A DNA stretch of 64,000 nucleotides from Prevotellaceae bacterium (GTDB lineage Bacteria > Bacteroidota > Bacteroidia > Bacteroidales > Bacteroidaceae), in NCBI GenBank assembly GCA_015257125.1, contig JABZKU010000005.1:48286-112285 (forward strand), written 5' to 3'. Below are positions 40,974-49,004 of the stretch, one piece after another; positions within the stretch are counted from its first letter, which is position 1, and the number at the start of each line of letters is the position of its first letter. A model generated the notes under the pieces. The model did no database searches and was not told where the DNA came from. It saw nothing but the letters and a program-made list of their open reading frames with translations. The position numbers were made by a program, and so were the translations under genes.

Positions 40974-41684
40974 CTATTTCATGAGTTCTCCGAAAGGCAT
41001 GGTCTGATTCGGATCATTGATTTCGATGCGTCCGATCAAACCGTCCTGTATGTGCACGATTTTCTTCGTGCGATAAGCCACACCGCTCTCGTGGGTGACC
41101 ACCACCACGGTGCGTCCTTCTGCATTCAGGTCGGTAAGCAGTTGCATCACCTCGCCCGACGTCTTCGAGTCGAGGGCGCCGGTGGGTTCGTCGGCCAACA
41201 AAACCTGCGGATTGGTGATGATGCTGCGCGCAATCGCCACACGTTGTTTCTGACCGCCCGAGAGTTCGTTGGGATAGTGTTCCGCCCATTTGTCCAAGCC
41301 GAGGCGTTCGAGGTGTTCCATGGCGCGGCGGTTGCGCTCTTTGCGCGAAACGCCTTGATAGTAGAGGGGTAAGGCCACATTCTCGAGTGCCGTTTTGTAG
41401 CCGATGAGGTTGAAGGACTGAAAGATGAAGCCAATCATGCGATTGCGGTAGTCTGCCGCCTTCGACTCGCTGAGATCTTTCACGGGCACGCCGTTGAGCG
41501 TGTAAAGACCTTCGTCGTAATTGTCCAAAATGCCCAAAATGTTGAGCAAAGTTGACTTTCCCGAGCCGGAAGCGCCCATGATGCTCACAAACTCTCCCCG
41601 TTCGATGTCAAGGTCGATGCCTTTGAGCACGTGCAACGGCTGTCCGCCGCGGTAAGTCTTGTGTATGTTTTCAAGATGTATCAT
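40974..41684 (-). CDS. ABC transporter ATPase (MacB/LolD-like)
   Basis: Energises the two MacB-like permeases. The 236-residue protein starting MIHLENIHKTYRGG has Walker A GASGSGKST, a Q-loop FIFQSFNLI, the signature LSGGQKQRVAIARS, Walker B LLADEPTGALD and the H-loop VVTHE. An ATG four codons earlier (41696) is also possible. It is the first gene of the ATPase-permease-permease-HlyD-TolC series. An imperfect hairpin separates it from the GIN lipoprotein gene. Confidence 0.96.
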   Translation of the reverse strand: MIHLENIHKTYRGGQPLHVLKGIDLDIERGEFVSIMGASGSGKSTLLNILGILDNYDEGLYTLNGVPVKDLSESKAADYRNRMIGFIFQSFNLIGYKTALENVALPLYYQGVSRKERNRRAMEHLERLGLDKWAEHYPNELSGGQKQRVAIARSIITNPQVLLADEPTGALDSKTSGEVMQLLTDLNAEGRTVVVVTHESGVAYRTKKIVHIQDGLIGRIEINDPNQTMPFGELMK

Positions 41685-41703
41685 ATTCTTATGCAAACAA
41701 GCA

Positions 41704-41761
41704 CTCTTCCCCCACGCTCTTCCGCAGTCGTAGGCTGACTGTCGAAGAACGTGAGGGAGAG
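41704..41761 (-). terminator. Long imperfect hairpin between the GIN gene and the ABC ATPase gene
   Basis: Arms CTCTTCCCCCACG..CTTC..CAGTC and GACTG..GAAGAACGTGAGGGAGAG pair with few mismatches over about 25 bases. It starts 8 bases past the GIN stop. It may terminate or attenuate, so that the downstream exporter is expressed less than the regulator part. Confidence 0.45.
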
Positions 41762-41768
41762 TCGTTCG

Positions 41769-42572
41769 TTATTTGGCTACGTTGCGCACGGTTCCGTTGG
41801 TGGTGTCGTCGTCGACCACGAGCGTGGCTGCGTTGCACGTCACTTCTCCGCCCGATGAGGCTTCGGCTTCCGCGTGTTGCGCCGAGAGTCGCTCAGCTTT
41901 CACCGCGGCACCACTGCTGGCTTCGAATTTCGCCCGTTGTGTGCGCCCGCTCAGCGTGATGCTTGCGCCCGACGAAGCGTCTGCCTCCATGAGATCCGTC
42001 AGTACATTGTACAGTTTCACCTCGCCGCCCGACGAAGCCTCCACTTTAAATTTCGGAGCTTGGACTCGGTCCACTTGAATGTTGGCGCCCGACGAGGCCT
42101 CGAAGCTGAGTTTGCGATCCAACTTGAGGGGCGCGCCCACGCGGATGGAGGCTCCGGAACTTGCCTCGTAGCCGTAGAGCGTATAGCCCGTCACGGTGAC
42201 CACGACATGCGGCCGGCGCATGAAGTTGTGATACGCCATGCCCACTCTCAGTTCCCCATCGTCCACATAGAATTGGACGAGGTGATCGTCTTTGCGGTCC
42301 ATGCTCACTGTCACCGTGGGGTTGCCCGTCGGAATGTGGCGGAGGATGATGCCGCTGCTCACGTCCACCGATTCGAAGTGCGGCAGATTGTTCACCGTGT
42401 AGGCGTAGGTGCCGTTGGCATTGGCGGAGTCGGCAGAAAGATTGGTGCGATTTTCGCGGGACGATTCGTTATCGATGTAGCATGCGTCGGGCGATTGGCG
42501 AATGTGCAAGCAAGAAGCACTGAGCATCAACGCAGCCGCAAGGAGTGCGGAGGAAAGCAATACCATTTTCAT
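41769..42572 (-). CDS. GIN-domain (DUF2807) lipoprotein
   Basis: A 267-residue putative lipoprotein (signal peptide with lipobox LSASC, Cys21). The mature part begins NLPHFESVDVSSGIILRH, the usual start of the DUF2807/GIN beta-solenoid. Six rungs follow, each with an EASSGA-like turn (YEASSGASI, FEASSGANI, VEASSGGEV, ADASSGASI, FEASSGAAV, AEASSGGEV) spaced about 19-22 residues. Function is unknown; these proteins often sit with envelope-stress regulators. Here it follows a GntR regulator by 51 bases, suggesting it is part of the response. Confidence 0.88.
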   Translation of the reverse strand: MKMVLLSSALLAAALMLSASCLHIRQSPDACYIDNESSRENRTNLSADSANANGTYAYTVNNLPHFESVDVSSGIILRHIPTGNPTVTVSMDRKDDHLVQFYVDDGELRVGMAYHNFMRRPHVVVTVTGYTLYGYEASSGASIRVGAPLKLDRKLSFEASSGANIQVDRVQAPKFKVEASSGGEVKLYNVLTDLMEADASSGASITLSGRTQRAKFEASSGAAVKAERLSAQHAEAEASSGGEVTCNAATLVVDDDTTNGTVRNVAK

Positions 42573-42623
42573 AGGGATAAATGGGAAGATAAGGGTGAAA
42601 CTTCAGGAGAAAGAGGGAGTGAA

Positions 42624-43010
42624 TCAACCGACAGTTGGGGTCGCCATCTCTTCGTTGACGAGTTGTTGCAAGCGATCGGTGACCTTTTCCATCGGAATGC
42701 CGAGCAGATACATCTGTTTCGCCAGCTCTTGGAGCATTCCGTTGAGCACATCGTCCGAACGTAAGTGGCGAATGATCTTGACCGCATCGGCGCTGACAAA
42801 CGATCCGAGTCCTCTTTTATTATAGATAATGCCTTGGCGTGCCAAAATGTCGAATGCTTTCACCGTGGTGTTCACATTCACTTGCAGCAGCAGGCTGTAT
42901 TCGCGAACGCCCGGGATGCGCTCGTCGGGAAGATACTTCTCGGCCAGAATTTCGTCCATCAGGCGATCGGCTATTTGTTGGTAAATGGGTAGTCCGTCTC
43001 GAAAGTTCAT
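42624..43010 (-). CDS. GntR-family regulator, YtrA type
   Basis: A short 128-residue regulator with an N-terminal winged helix-turn-helix (PIYQQIADRLMDEILAEKYL..RIPGVREYSLLLQVNVNTTVKAF) and a brief helical C-terminal part (about 75-128), with no large effector domain; this size defines the YtrA subgroup. Such regulators commonly sit in and repress operons with ABC transporter genes. It lies 12 bases after the ABC permease gene. An AGTGTA-N12-TACACT inverted repeat at the promoter upstream of the ATPase gene is its probable operator. Confidence 0.93.
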   Translation of the reverse strand: MNFRDGLPIYQQIADRLMDEILAEKYLPDERIPGVREYSLLLQVNVNTTVKAFDILARQGIIYNKRGLGSFVSADAVKIIRHLRSDDVLNGMLQELAKQMYLLGIPMEKVTDRLQQLVNEEMATPTVG

Positions 43011-43022
43011 GTGTCAGTGGGG

Positions 43023-43889
43023 TTAGAAGCCGAAGCGACCGCGGGGAATCACCTGCGCACGGGCATACATGCGATAACTGTAGCCGATGCAGAACACAAT
43101 CCAACCCAAGGTCAGCAGCCAGAACAGCAAAAGCGAAATGAAAATCACGCGTTCGACGCTCTGTTCGTTGAACGAATGCGGGAAGGGGCCCATCAGACTG
43201 ACCAAACCCAGGGTACCCAGCAGAGAGAGGAGGGTGAAACCGGCAATGAGAATCACCGCGGTGAGTACAAAAGATTTGCTGCGAAAGAGGAGAGCTCCCA
43301 GGAGGAACGTGCTCCACAGCCCGCAATAGACGAGCGCGGGAATGAATCGGGCCATGAACAGTACCGGTGCCGATGATAGCGGCAGGTCGATGTCGCCCAT
43401 TTCGGGGTTGGCGATCGTTGCCAGGAAGTGGGGGGAGCTCCACACATAGGGAACGGAGAAAATTTGGGCCAAAGTGGCCGTCAGTGCGTCGGCGCAGAGG
43501 AAGAGCAGGACAAAAACGACGGCGGCAAGCACGGTGTGTCGGAGCAGCGCGGAGCAAAAACGCTCGAAAGTTGAGGCGGGCAGGAGCAATTGCCGCATGC
43601 GGCTGTGGAGAGAGGAGCGTCCCGAGGCGAAACTGTTGCCGATGCTCACCAAAAGGAAGAACAAGGTGAGCAGAAATCCCTCGCTGCCCAGCATCGAAGC
43701 CATTTCTTGTAGCTCTTCCGGTTGGGGATTGTCGGCGTGATGAACGACAAAAGTGGGAATGGCAAGGAAGGCCAGAAAAGCCAGAAAGGCGGATCCGTAG
43801 TGTTTGAGTGCGCTTTGCGTGCCTTCGACCAAGTCGAGACGCAGCACTTGCCAGAAGCGGCGTGGAGAGAAGCGGGTTGAATTAGTCAT
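43023..43889 (-). CDS. ABC transporter permease (YtrC-like context)
   Basis: A 288-residue membrane protein with six or more hydrophobic helices (GSAFLAFLAFLAIPTFVV, FLLTLFFLLVSIG, TVLAAVVFVLLFLC and others). It starts inside the end of the ATPase gene (8-base overlap), so the two are translated together as an ABC-2-like exporter. The segment FASGRSSLHSRMRQLLLPAS after the second helix resembles the cytoplasmic coupling region of such permeases. Substrate unknown. Confidence 0.88.
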   Translation of the reverse strand: MTNSTRFSPRRFWQVLRLDLVEGTQSALKHYGSAFLAFLAFLAIPTFVVHHADNPQPEELQEMASMLGSEGFLLTLFFLLVSIGNSFASGRSSLHSRMRQLLLPASTFERFCSALLRHTVLAAVVFVLLFLCADALTATLAQIFSVPYVWSSPHFLATIANPEMGDIDLPLSSAPVLFMARFIPALVYCGLWSTFLLGALLFRSKSFVLTAVILIAGFTLLSLLGTLGLVSLMGPFPHSFNEQSVERVIFISLLLFWLLTLGWIVFCIGYSYRMYARAQVIPRGRFGF

Positions 43890-44751
43890 GGTGGGGGAGT
43901 GCGGCTGAGGGTTGGAGTTGAGCGGCGCGTTCCAGCAGGTCGGGATGCTGAGTCAGCGCATTGAAGAGCAATTCGAGGTTCACCTGTGAGGCGGTTTCTT
44001 CGCGATTGGGGACAATGACCGCCATGCCCGCCAGCGAGTTCTCGGCATAGAGGACGTCGCTCAGGTCTTCGCCGTAAGCGCGCTGTTCAAAACGCAGCAG
44101 ACGTCCCAATTCGTCGAGGTCGATGTTGAGGCCCACCTGGCGTTCCTTGAGCATAACGATGTGGTCCACGAGGTTTTCCACGTCGTGCACCTGGTGAGTT
44201 GAGATGATCACGGTGCGTTCTTCGTTCATGCTGGCCGCGATGGCCCGCCGAAACTGGGCTTTCGAAGGGATGTCGAGCCCGTTGGTCGGTTCGTCCATGA
44301 GCAACAATCGTGTGCCGGTGGCGAGGGCAAAACTGATATATGCCTTTTTGAGTTGTCCGGTGGAGAGGGCACCGAGGTTCACTTCGGGAGTGAGGTCGAA
44401 ATGCTGCAAGTTTTCGTTCAGCTGTTCGTCGGAGAAATTCGGATAGAAGGCGCGGTGCAGTTCCACAAAGCGCGACAGGCGAATCGCAGGCAGCTCGATG
44501 TGCTCAGGTACCACAAAGAGATCGGAGAGCATCTCGGGTGTTCGGTCGGCAACGTGATGCGATCCAAAACGAACGGTTCCCTTTTGTGGGCGCAGCAATC
44601 CGGCCATGAGATAAATCAGTGTCGATTTTCCGGTGCCGTTCTTGCCGAGGAGGCCTACAATGCGGCCGGTCGGGAGGCGGAGTGTGACGTTGTCGAGCAC
44701 CTCTCTTGAGCTATTGTGATAGCGAAAGTGGAGTTCATGGAGTTCGATCAT
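43882..44751 (-). CDS. ABC transporter ATPase (YtrB-like context)
   Basis: A 289-residue ATPase starting MIELHELHFRYHNSSREVL with Walker A GLLGKNGTGKST, a signature in the form LSTGQLKKA instead of LSGGQ, Walker B LLLMDEPTNGLD and the H-loop IISTHQ. The C-terminal extension (about 210-289) is typical of ABC-2 partner ATPases. The start at 44751 is preferred over 44802, since the latter would lie across the operator and promoter. First gene of the GntR-controlled operon. Confidence 0.93.
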   Translation of the reverse strand: MIELHELHFRYHNSSREVLDNVTLRLPTGRIVGLLGKNGTGKSTLIYLMAGLLRPQKGTVRFGSHHVADRTPEMLSDLFVVPEHIELPAIRLSRFVELHRAFYPNFSDEQLNENLQHFDLTPEVNLGALSTGQLKKAYISFALATGTRLLLMDEPTNGLDIPSKAQFRRAIAASMNEERTVIISTHQVHDVENLVDHIVMLKERQVGLNIDLDELGRLLRFEQRAYGEDLSDVLYAENSLAGMAVIVPNREETASQVNLELLFNALTQHPDLLERAAQLQPSAALPHHD

Positions 44752-44763
44752 GAGATGAATGAT

Positions 44764-44798
44764 TGTAGTGTTGTAGTGTAATGCTGTTGTAGTACACT
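44764..44798 (-). promoter_or_regulatory. Probable GntR/YtrA operator
   Basis: AGTGTA (44775-44780) and TACACT (44793-44798) form an exact inverted repeat with a 12-base spacer. Extra TTGTAGT copies occur within 44763-44794. It sits over the expected transcription start of the ABC-GntR operon, an ideal position for repression. Confidence 0.65.
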
Positions 44799-44799
44799 G

Positions 44800-44831
44800 C
44801 AAAAGTAGAGAAAGGCCTCCACTCTTCCAAA
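44800..44831 (-). promoter_or_regulatory. Promoter of the ABC-GntR-GIN operon
   Basis: Minus strand TTTG (44828-44831), exactly 20 bases, then TACTTTTG (44800-44807): a full consensus match directly upstream of the operator. Confidence 0.8.
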
Positions 44832-45154
44832 TTTATCGTGCGGAAAAATCGAGATGATGCGTGGAATTAACGCACAATGCGGTGTTTTTGGGTCGATAAT
44901 TGCTGTTTTGGCAGTTTGATAGGTTTCTATCGTCGTGCGGTTGCGGCAGGGAGGGAGAAAAGTCCACGACTTTTGCGCAAAAGTCCTCTGCTTTTTGCGG
45001 AAACAAGGCAACTTTTGCGCGCAGGTTCCCGAGTTTTTGCCGTAAGGTGGCAAGCGGGTGGGGAAGGGAGTGGGAAAAAAGGAAATAGGCGCGCGCGTTG
45101 CGCGTGTCTGCGTGTTGAGAAGATGAGCCGGCGCCCAATTATTCGCCCACTGTG
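44832..45154. other. Intergenic stretch between divergent operons
   Basis: Contains the 20-22-base repeat array (44958-45052) and no gene. Short frames through it are shadows of the repeat. Confidence 0.5.
44958..45052. repeat. Array of four degenerate 20-22-base repeats
   Basis: The core TTTTGC recurs at 44971, 44993, 45013 and 45035 (steps 22, 20, 22). The best unit is AAAAGTCCACGACTTTTGCG (from 44958), partly self-complementary. Later units drift. Confidence 0.65.
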
Positions 45155-45185
45155 TTTGCCATATCGAGCAGAAGTCTTAATTTTG
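45155..45185 (+). promoter_or_regulatory. Promoter of the carboxytransferase gene
   Basis: TTTG (45155-45158), 19 bases, then TAATTTTG (45178-45185). The start point near 45192 excludes the ATG at 45193 as a realistic start and supports the ATG at 45244. Confidence 0.7.
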
Positions 45186-45243
45186 CACCCTAATGGCACA
45201 AGTGTGCCGTTTCCCCCTCATCTCGTACAAGATACCCTCCAAT

Positions 45244-47025
45244 ATGGAAAAAAGAAAAATTCAGTTCTCGCTTGTCTATCGCGACATGTTCCAGAGCTCC
45301 GGCAAATTCCAACCTCGTAAGGATCAGCTGGAACGCATCGCTCCGGTCATCATTAAAATGGGCTGCTTCTCCCGTGTGGAGACCAATGGTGGCGCCTTTG
45401 AACAAGTCAACCTGCTGGCCGGCGAGAATCCCAACGAGGCCGTACGCGCTTTTACGAAAGCCTTCAACGAAGTGGGCATCAAAACCCACATGCTCGACCG
45501 CGGTCTGAACGGTCTGCGCATGTTCCCCGTGCCCGCCGACGTGCGTCGCCTCATGTATAAAGTCAAGCACGCGCAAGGTACCGACATCACGCGTATCTTC
45601 TGCGGGCTGAATGATGTGCGCAACATTATCCCCTCGATCAAATATGCCATCGAAGGCGGCATGACGCCCCAGGCCACGCTGTGCATCACCACTTCGCCGA
45701 TTCACACTGCCGAATACTATGCCGGCATCGCCGATCAGCTCATCGAAGCCGGCGCACCCGAGATCTGCCTCAAGGACATGGCCGGTATCGGACAGCCCGC
45801 AATGCTCGGTCAACTCTGCCGCATGATCAAGGAAAAGCACCCCGAAGTGATCATCGAATACCACGGTCACACCGGCCCCGGTCTGTCGATGGCTTCGATC
45901 CTCGAGGTGTGCCGCAACGGTTGCGACATTATCGACACCGCCATTGAACCCCTCGCTTGGGGTAAGGTACATCCCGACGTGATCTCGGTGCAGAGCATGC
46001 TCAAGAACGCCGGTTTCGACGTGCCCGAGATCAATATGGACGCCTACATGGAGGCGCGCAAACTCACCCAAGAGTTCATCGACGAGTGGCTCGGCTACTT
46101 CATCAACCCCGGTAACAAGCTCATGTCGTCGCTCCTGCTCGGTTGCGGTCTGCCCGGCGGTATGATGGGCTCGATGATGGCCGACTTGGCCGGTGTGCGC
46201 GAAGCCATCAACGCCAACCGTCAGAAGAAGGGCGAAGAACCCCTCTCTGAAGACGCCCTCCTCGTGAAACTCTTCGACGAAGTGGCCTACGTTTGGCCGC
46301 GCGTGGGCTATCCTCCCCTCGTAACGCCCTTCAGCCAGTATGTGAAGAACATCGCTTTGATGAACCTTCTCACCGAGTCGATGGACAAACCCCGCTACTC
46401 CATGATGGACAACGCCATCTGGGGCATGATCCTCGGCAAGAGCGGTAAGTTGCCCGGCGAATTGGCACCCGAAATTGTGGAGTTGGCCAAGGAAAAGGGC
46501 TACGAGTTCAGCACCGAAGACCCCCAAACGAACTATCCCGACGAGCTCGACCGCTTCATCAAGGAGATGGAAGAAAACGGTTGGGATCGCGGTCAGGACG
46601 ATGAGGAATTGCTCGAGTTCGCCATGCACGAAACGCAGTATCGTGACTACAAGAGCGGTGCCGCCAAGAAGCGTTTCCTCGCCGACCTCCAAGCTGCCAA
46701 GGACAAGAGCGCCGCTTCCGGTCTCACGCCCGAAGAAGCCGCAGCACTCAAGCACGCCAAAGCCGACGCCATTGTGGCGCCCGAAAGCGGTATCGTGCTT
46801 TGGGAAATCGGCGGCGACGCTGAAAACGTCAAGGCCATCGAACCCTTCATCGGTAAGGAGTATAACGAAGGCGACTTCTTCTGCCACATCGAAAACGGTT
46901 TCGGCAAGATTCTCGACCTCCCCGCCGCTTTGGGTGGTAAGCTCGTCGAGATCAATGCCAAACAGGGTAGCCACGTGCAGAAGGGCGATGTCATCGCCTA
47001 CATCGAACGCTCGTTCCGCGATTGA
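45244..47025 (+). CDS. Biotin-dependent carboxytransferase-type protein (oxaloacetate decarboxylase alpha / pyruvate carboxylase B-like)
   Basis: Likely the carboxyltransferase part of a decarboxylase or carboxylase moving CO2 between biotin and a 2-oxoacid. The 593-residue protein has a DRE-TIM-like barrel with YRDMFQS (metal Asp; family norm is DAHQS), ICLKDMAG with the Lys that is carboxylated in relatives, YHGHTGPG with the two metal His, a conserved PYC_OADA segment (LLLGCGLPGGMMGSM) and a C-terminal biotinyl-like domain. That domain ends GGKLVEINAKQGSHVQKGD but has FGKI where EAMKM is expected. No beta or gamma decarboxylase subunit is adjacent. The long antisense frame is a codon-bias shadow. 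Confidence 0.88.
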   Translation: MEKRKIQFSLVYRDMFQSSGKFQPRKDQLERIAPVIIKMGCFSRVETNGGAFEQVNLLAGENPNEAVRAFTKAFNEVGIKTHMLDRGLNGLRMFPVPADVRRLMYKVKHAQGTDITRIFCGLNDVRNIIPSIKYAIEGGMTPQATLCITTSPIHTAEYYAGIADQLIEAGAPEICLKDMAGIGQPAMLGQLCRMIKEKHPEVIIEYHGHTGPGLSMASILEVCRNGCDIIDTAIEPLAWGKVHPDVISVQSMLKNAGFDVPEINMDAYMEARKLTQEFIDEWLGYFINPGNKLMSSLLLGCGLPGGMMGSMMADLAGVREAINANRQKKGEEPLSEDALLVKLFDEVAYVWPRVGYPPLVTPFSQYVKNIALMNLLTESMDKPRYSMMDNAIWGMILGKSGKLPGELAPEIVELAKEKGYEFSTEDPQTNYPDELDRFIKEMEENGWDRGQDDEELLEFAMHETQYRDYKSGAAKKRFLADLQAAKDKSAASGLTPEEAAALKHAKADAIVAPESGIVLWEIGGDAENVKAIEPFIGKEYNEGDFFCHIENGFGKILDLPAALGGKLVEINAKQGSHVQKGDVIAYIERSFRD

Positions 47026-47195
47026 TCGCTCCGACCTTTTTACGGTCGTCCACTTTTAGTGCGGTGCGCTCGGCGCCCCTTGCCCCATGGCACAGGGCTT
47101 TCCGAACGCTACCGACCTCTCCTCCTTTGAGATCCTTCTTGCGCTCTCCGTGGCGCGAGAAGGCTCAAAGGCTTTTTAATTTCAGTCCGTCGCTC

Positions 47196-47609
47196 ATGCT
47201 CCACCGTTTGTTGCATTTCCGCCTTACGCTCCTCCTGACGTTGCTCATTTTGATCGTGTGTTTGCTCCCGATTCCCGAAACGCCACTCGACGAGGTGCGT
47301 TTTGTCGACAAATACACGCATCTGTTGCTCTTTGGCGGCTATGCTTGGGTGCTTTGGGCAGAATGTGCGTTGAGTGCCCGCGCTGCAGCACAGGAAACCG
47401 GTGTTCGTGCTACGAAAATGCCACTCCGCCGCTCGCTTTGGGCACTGACCTTGGGCTGGCCGGTGTGTTTCGGCGGCTTGGTCGAGGTGCTGCAAGCCAC
47501 GCTCACGACTTGCCGCTCGGGCGATTGGCTCGATTTTGTGGCCGATGCCGTCGGCGTACTTTGTGCCGCTCCGCTCGGTGTGATAACCTATCGAGCCTTG
47601 ACGCGCTGA
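47196..47609 (+). CDS. VanZ-like small membrane protein
   Basis: A 137-residue membrane protein of about four helices. It starts MLHRLLHFRLTLLL, then has PETPLDEVRFVDKYTHLLLFGGYAW, the VanZ-like segment (DK-x-x-H near the second helix), and later FGGLVEVLQATLTTCRSGDWLDFVADAVG, with the E-x-x-Q and D-x-x-N/A-D motif spacing of the family. VanZ proteins are linked to teicoplanin tolerance in Gram-positives, but in Bacteroidales the role is unknown. The frame is open upstream to 47022, but 47196 gives the family-like start. A small gap and the next gene follow on the same strand. Confidence 0.85.
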   Translation: MLHRLLHFRLTLLLTLLILIVCLLPIPETPLDEVRFVDKYTHLLLFGGYAWVLWAECALSARAAAQETGVRATKMPLRRSLWALTLGWPVCFGGLVEVLQATLTTCRSGDWLDFVADAVGVLCAAPLGVITYRALTR

Positions 47610-47610
47610 A

Positions 47611-48444
47611 ATGCCTTTTTCTCTCCCATCCATCAAAACTCCACTCCTCATGCACTATCTTTATCTTGCCGACGATCACGCGGATTGGCTTACGCTGCGT
47701 TCGGCTTCGTCCGACCGTTCTCTCCCGGCTGTCGATTATGACCGCCGCGATTTGGTGAGGGGCGCGAATGCGGCCGGAGTCGTGCGCGAATTGGCCGTAC
47801 ACCACAGTGCCGGCCGCACGGAAGACCGCGTGCATGTGGGGGTGCTCTCCCCGGTGACGGTGGTTCCGTTGGCGGAATTTGAGGAATCGACGGCTGAGGC
47901 GGTCTACCAATTTGTTTTCAACGGCCGCCGCGCGCCGAAAGCCAAGCGCCGCGTGTTTTACGACATGCTGCCTTCGTCCAACGGTGTGTTGCTCTTTGCC
48001 CTCGACGAAGGGCATTGTGCCGAAGTCGAACGTGAGTTGGGCGAAGTGCACTACTTTTCGCCGTTCAGCGGTTTGTTGCAGTGGATGGCCGGGCGCAAGC
48101 AAACGGCGCGCCAGCACCGTGTGTTCATACACTGCCGCACCACACAAATAGATGTGGCCTATTTCGAAGGGCATCGCATTTTTGCTTTCAACACCTTCGA
48201 TGTGCAAACGCCCGAAGACGTACTTTACTTCACTTGTCAGTTGGCGCAACAGTTTGGTGTGGATTTCACCTCGACACCGTTCATCGTTTGCGGCCGCGCA
48301 GAGAAGATTCCCGTGGTGGCCGGCTGCCTGCGCCCCTTTGTGGCCGAAGTGGAGTGCGTAGACACGGCCGAGGAATTCGAACATCATCCGTTGACCGAAA
48401 TTGCTCAACTTCCTTTTGAACTACTGACCAAACTCATGAACTGA
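47611..48444 (+). CDS. DUF3822 family protein
   Basis: A 277-residue cytoplasmic protein of the Bacteroidota family DUF3822, which I recognise by the pattern VFYDMLPSSNGVLLFAL in the middle, followed by HCRTTQIDVAYFEGHRIFAFNTF. The family is thought to have an actin/ASKHA-like fold, and a duplicated beta-hairpin layout is visible here. Start may be 47611 or the second ATG at 47650 (MHYLYLADDH), which looks more natural. The stop codon overlaps the rsmD start (TGATG), so translation is coupled; DUF3822 next to rsmD is a common order in this phylum. Confidence 0.85.
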   Translation: MPFSLPSIKTPLLMHYLYLADDHADWLTLRSASSDRSLPAVDYDRRDLVRGANAAGVVRELAVHHSAGRTEDRVHVGVLSPVTVVPLAEFEESTAEAVYQFVFNGRRAPKAKRRVFYDMLPSSNGVLLFALDEGHCAEVERELGEVHYFSPFSGLLQWMAGRKQTARQHRVFIHCRTTQIDVAYFEGHRIFAFNTFDVQTPEDVLYFTCQLAQQFGVDFTSTPFIVCGRAEKIPVVAGCLRPFVAEVECVDTAEEFEHHPLTEIAQLPFELLTKLMN

Positions 48445-49004
48445 TGCGCATCATCACCGGAAAATATAAAGGCAAGCATTTCGAGGTGCCCCGCTCTTTC
48501 AAGGCGCGTCCCACCACCGATTTTGCCAAAGAAAATCTCTTCAACGTGCTGCGTGCGTATGTTGATTTTGAAGAAACGCGCGCCCTCGACCTCTTTGCCG
48601 GCACGGGCAGTATCACGCTCGAGTTGTTGAGTCGCGGATGTCCCGAGGTGGTGAGTGTAGAGCGCGATCGTCAGCACTACGCCTTCGTCCGCGCTGCCGT
48701 GGAACACTGCACCGCCGGCGACGCCGATGTGCGGGTTCGCGTGCTCAATGCCGATGCGCTGCGCATCATTGCGAAGAGCAACGAGCGCTTCGATCTGGTG
48801 TTTGCCGATCCTCCCTATGTCTTGCGTGAACTGAGCGAACTGCCGGAGCGTGTGATGGCAAGCGGACTGTTGAAGCCCGGCGCACTTTTTGTCCTGGAGC
48901 ACGGAAAAGAGCACGGCTTCTCGTCGCGTCCCGAATTTTTGGAGCACCGCGCCTACGGTTCTGTCAACTTTTCGTTCTTCCGCAAACCGGAATCGGCCGT
49001 ATGA
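48444..49004 (+). CDS. rsmD: 16S rRNA (guanine966-N2)-methyltransferase
   Basis: Methylates G966 of 16S rRNA with S-adenosylmethionine. The 186-residue protein has the exact family plan: MRIITGKYKGKHFEVP, RPTTDFAKENLFNVL, the SAM-binding LDLFAGTGSITLELLSRG, VSVERD, and the catalytic FADPPY (about residues 110-115). Starts in the stop codon of the DUF3822 gene and its own stop overlaps the helicase start by four bases (ATGA), so three proteins are translated from one mRNA. Confidence 0.96.
   Translation: MRIITGKYKGKHFEVPRSFKARPTTDFAKENLFNVLRAYVDFEETRALDLFAGTGSITLELLSRGCPEVVSVERDRQHYAFVRAAVEHCTAGDADVRVRVLNADALRIIAKSNERFDLVFADPPYVLRELSELPERVMASGLLKPGALFVLEHGKEHGFSSRPEFLEHRAYGSVNFSFFRKPESAV

Noticed and set aside
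45190..46974. 594-codon open frame antisense to the carboxytransferase gene
   Set aside because: Shadow of a strongly codon-biased gene; thrS and the M13 gene show the same effect.
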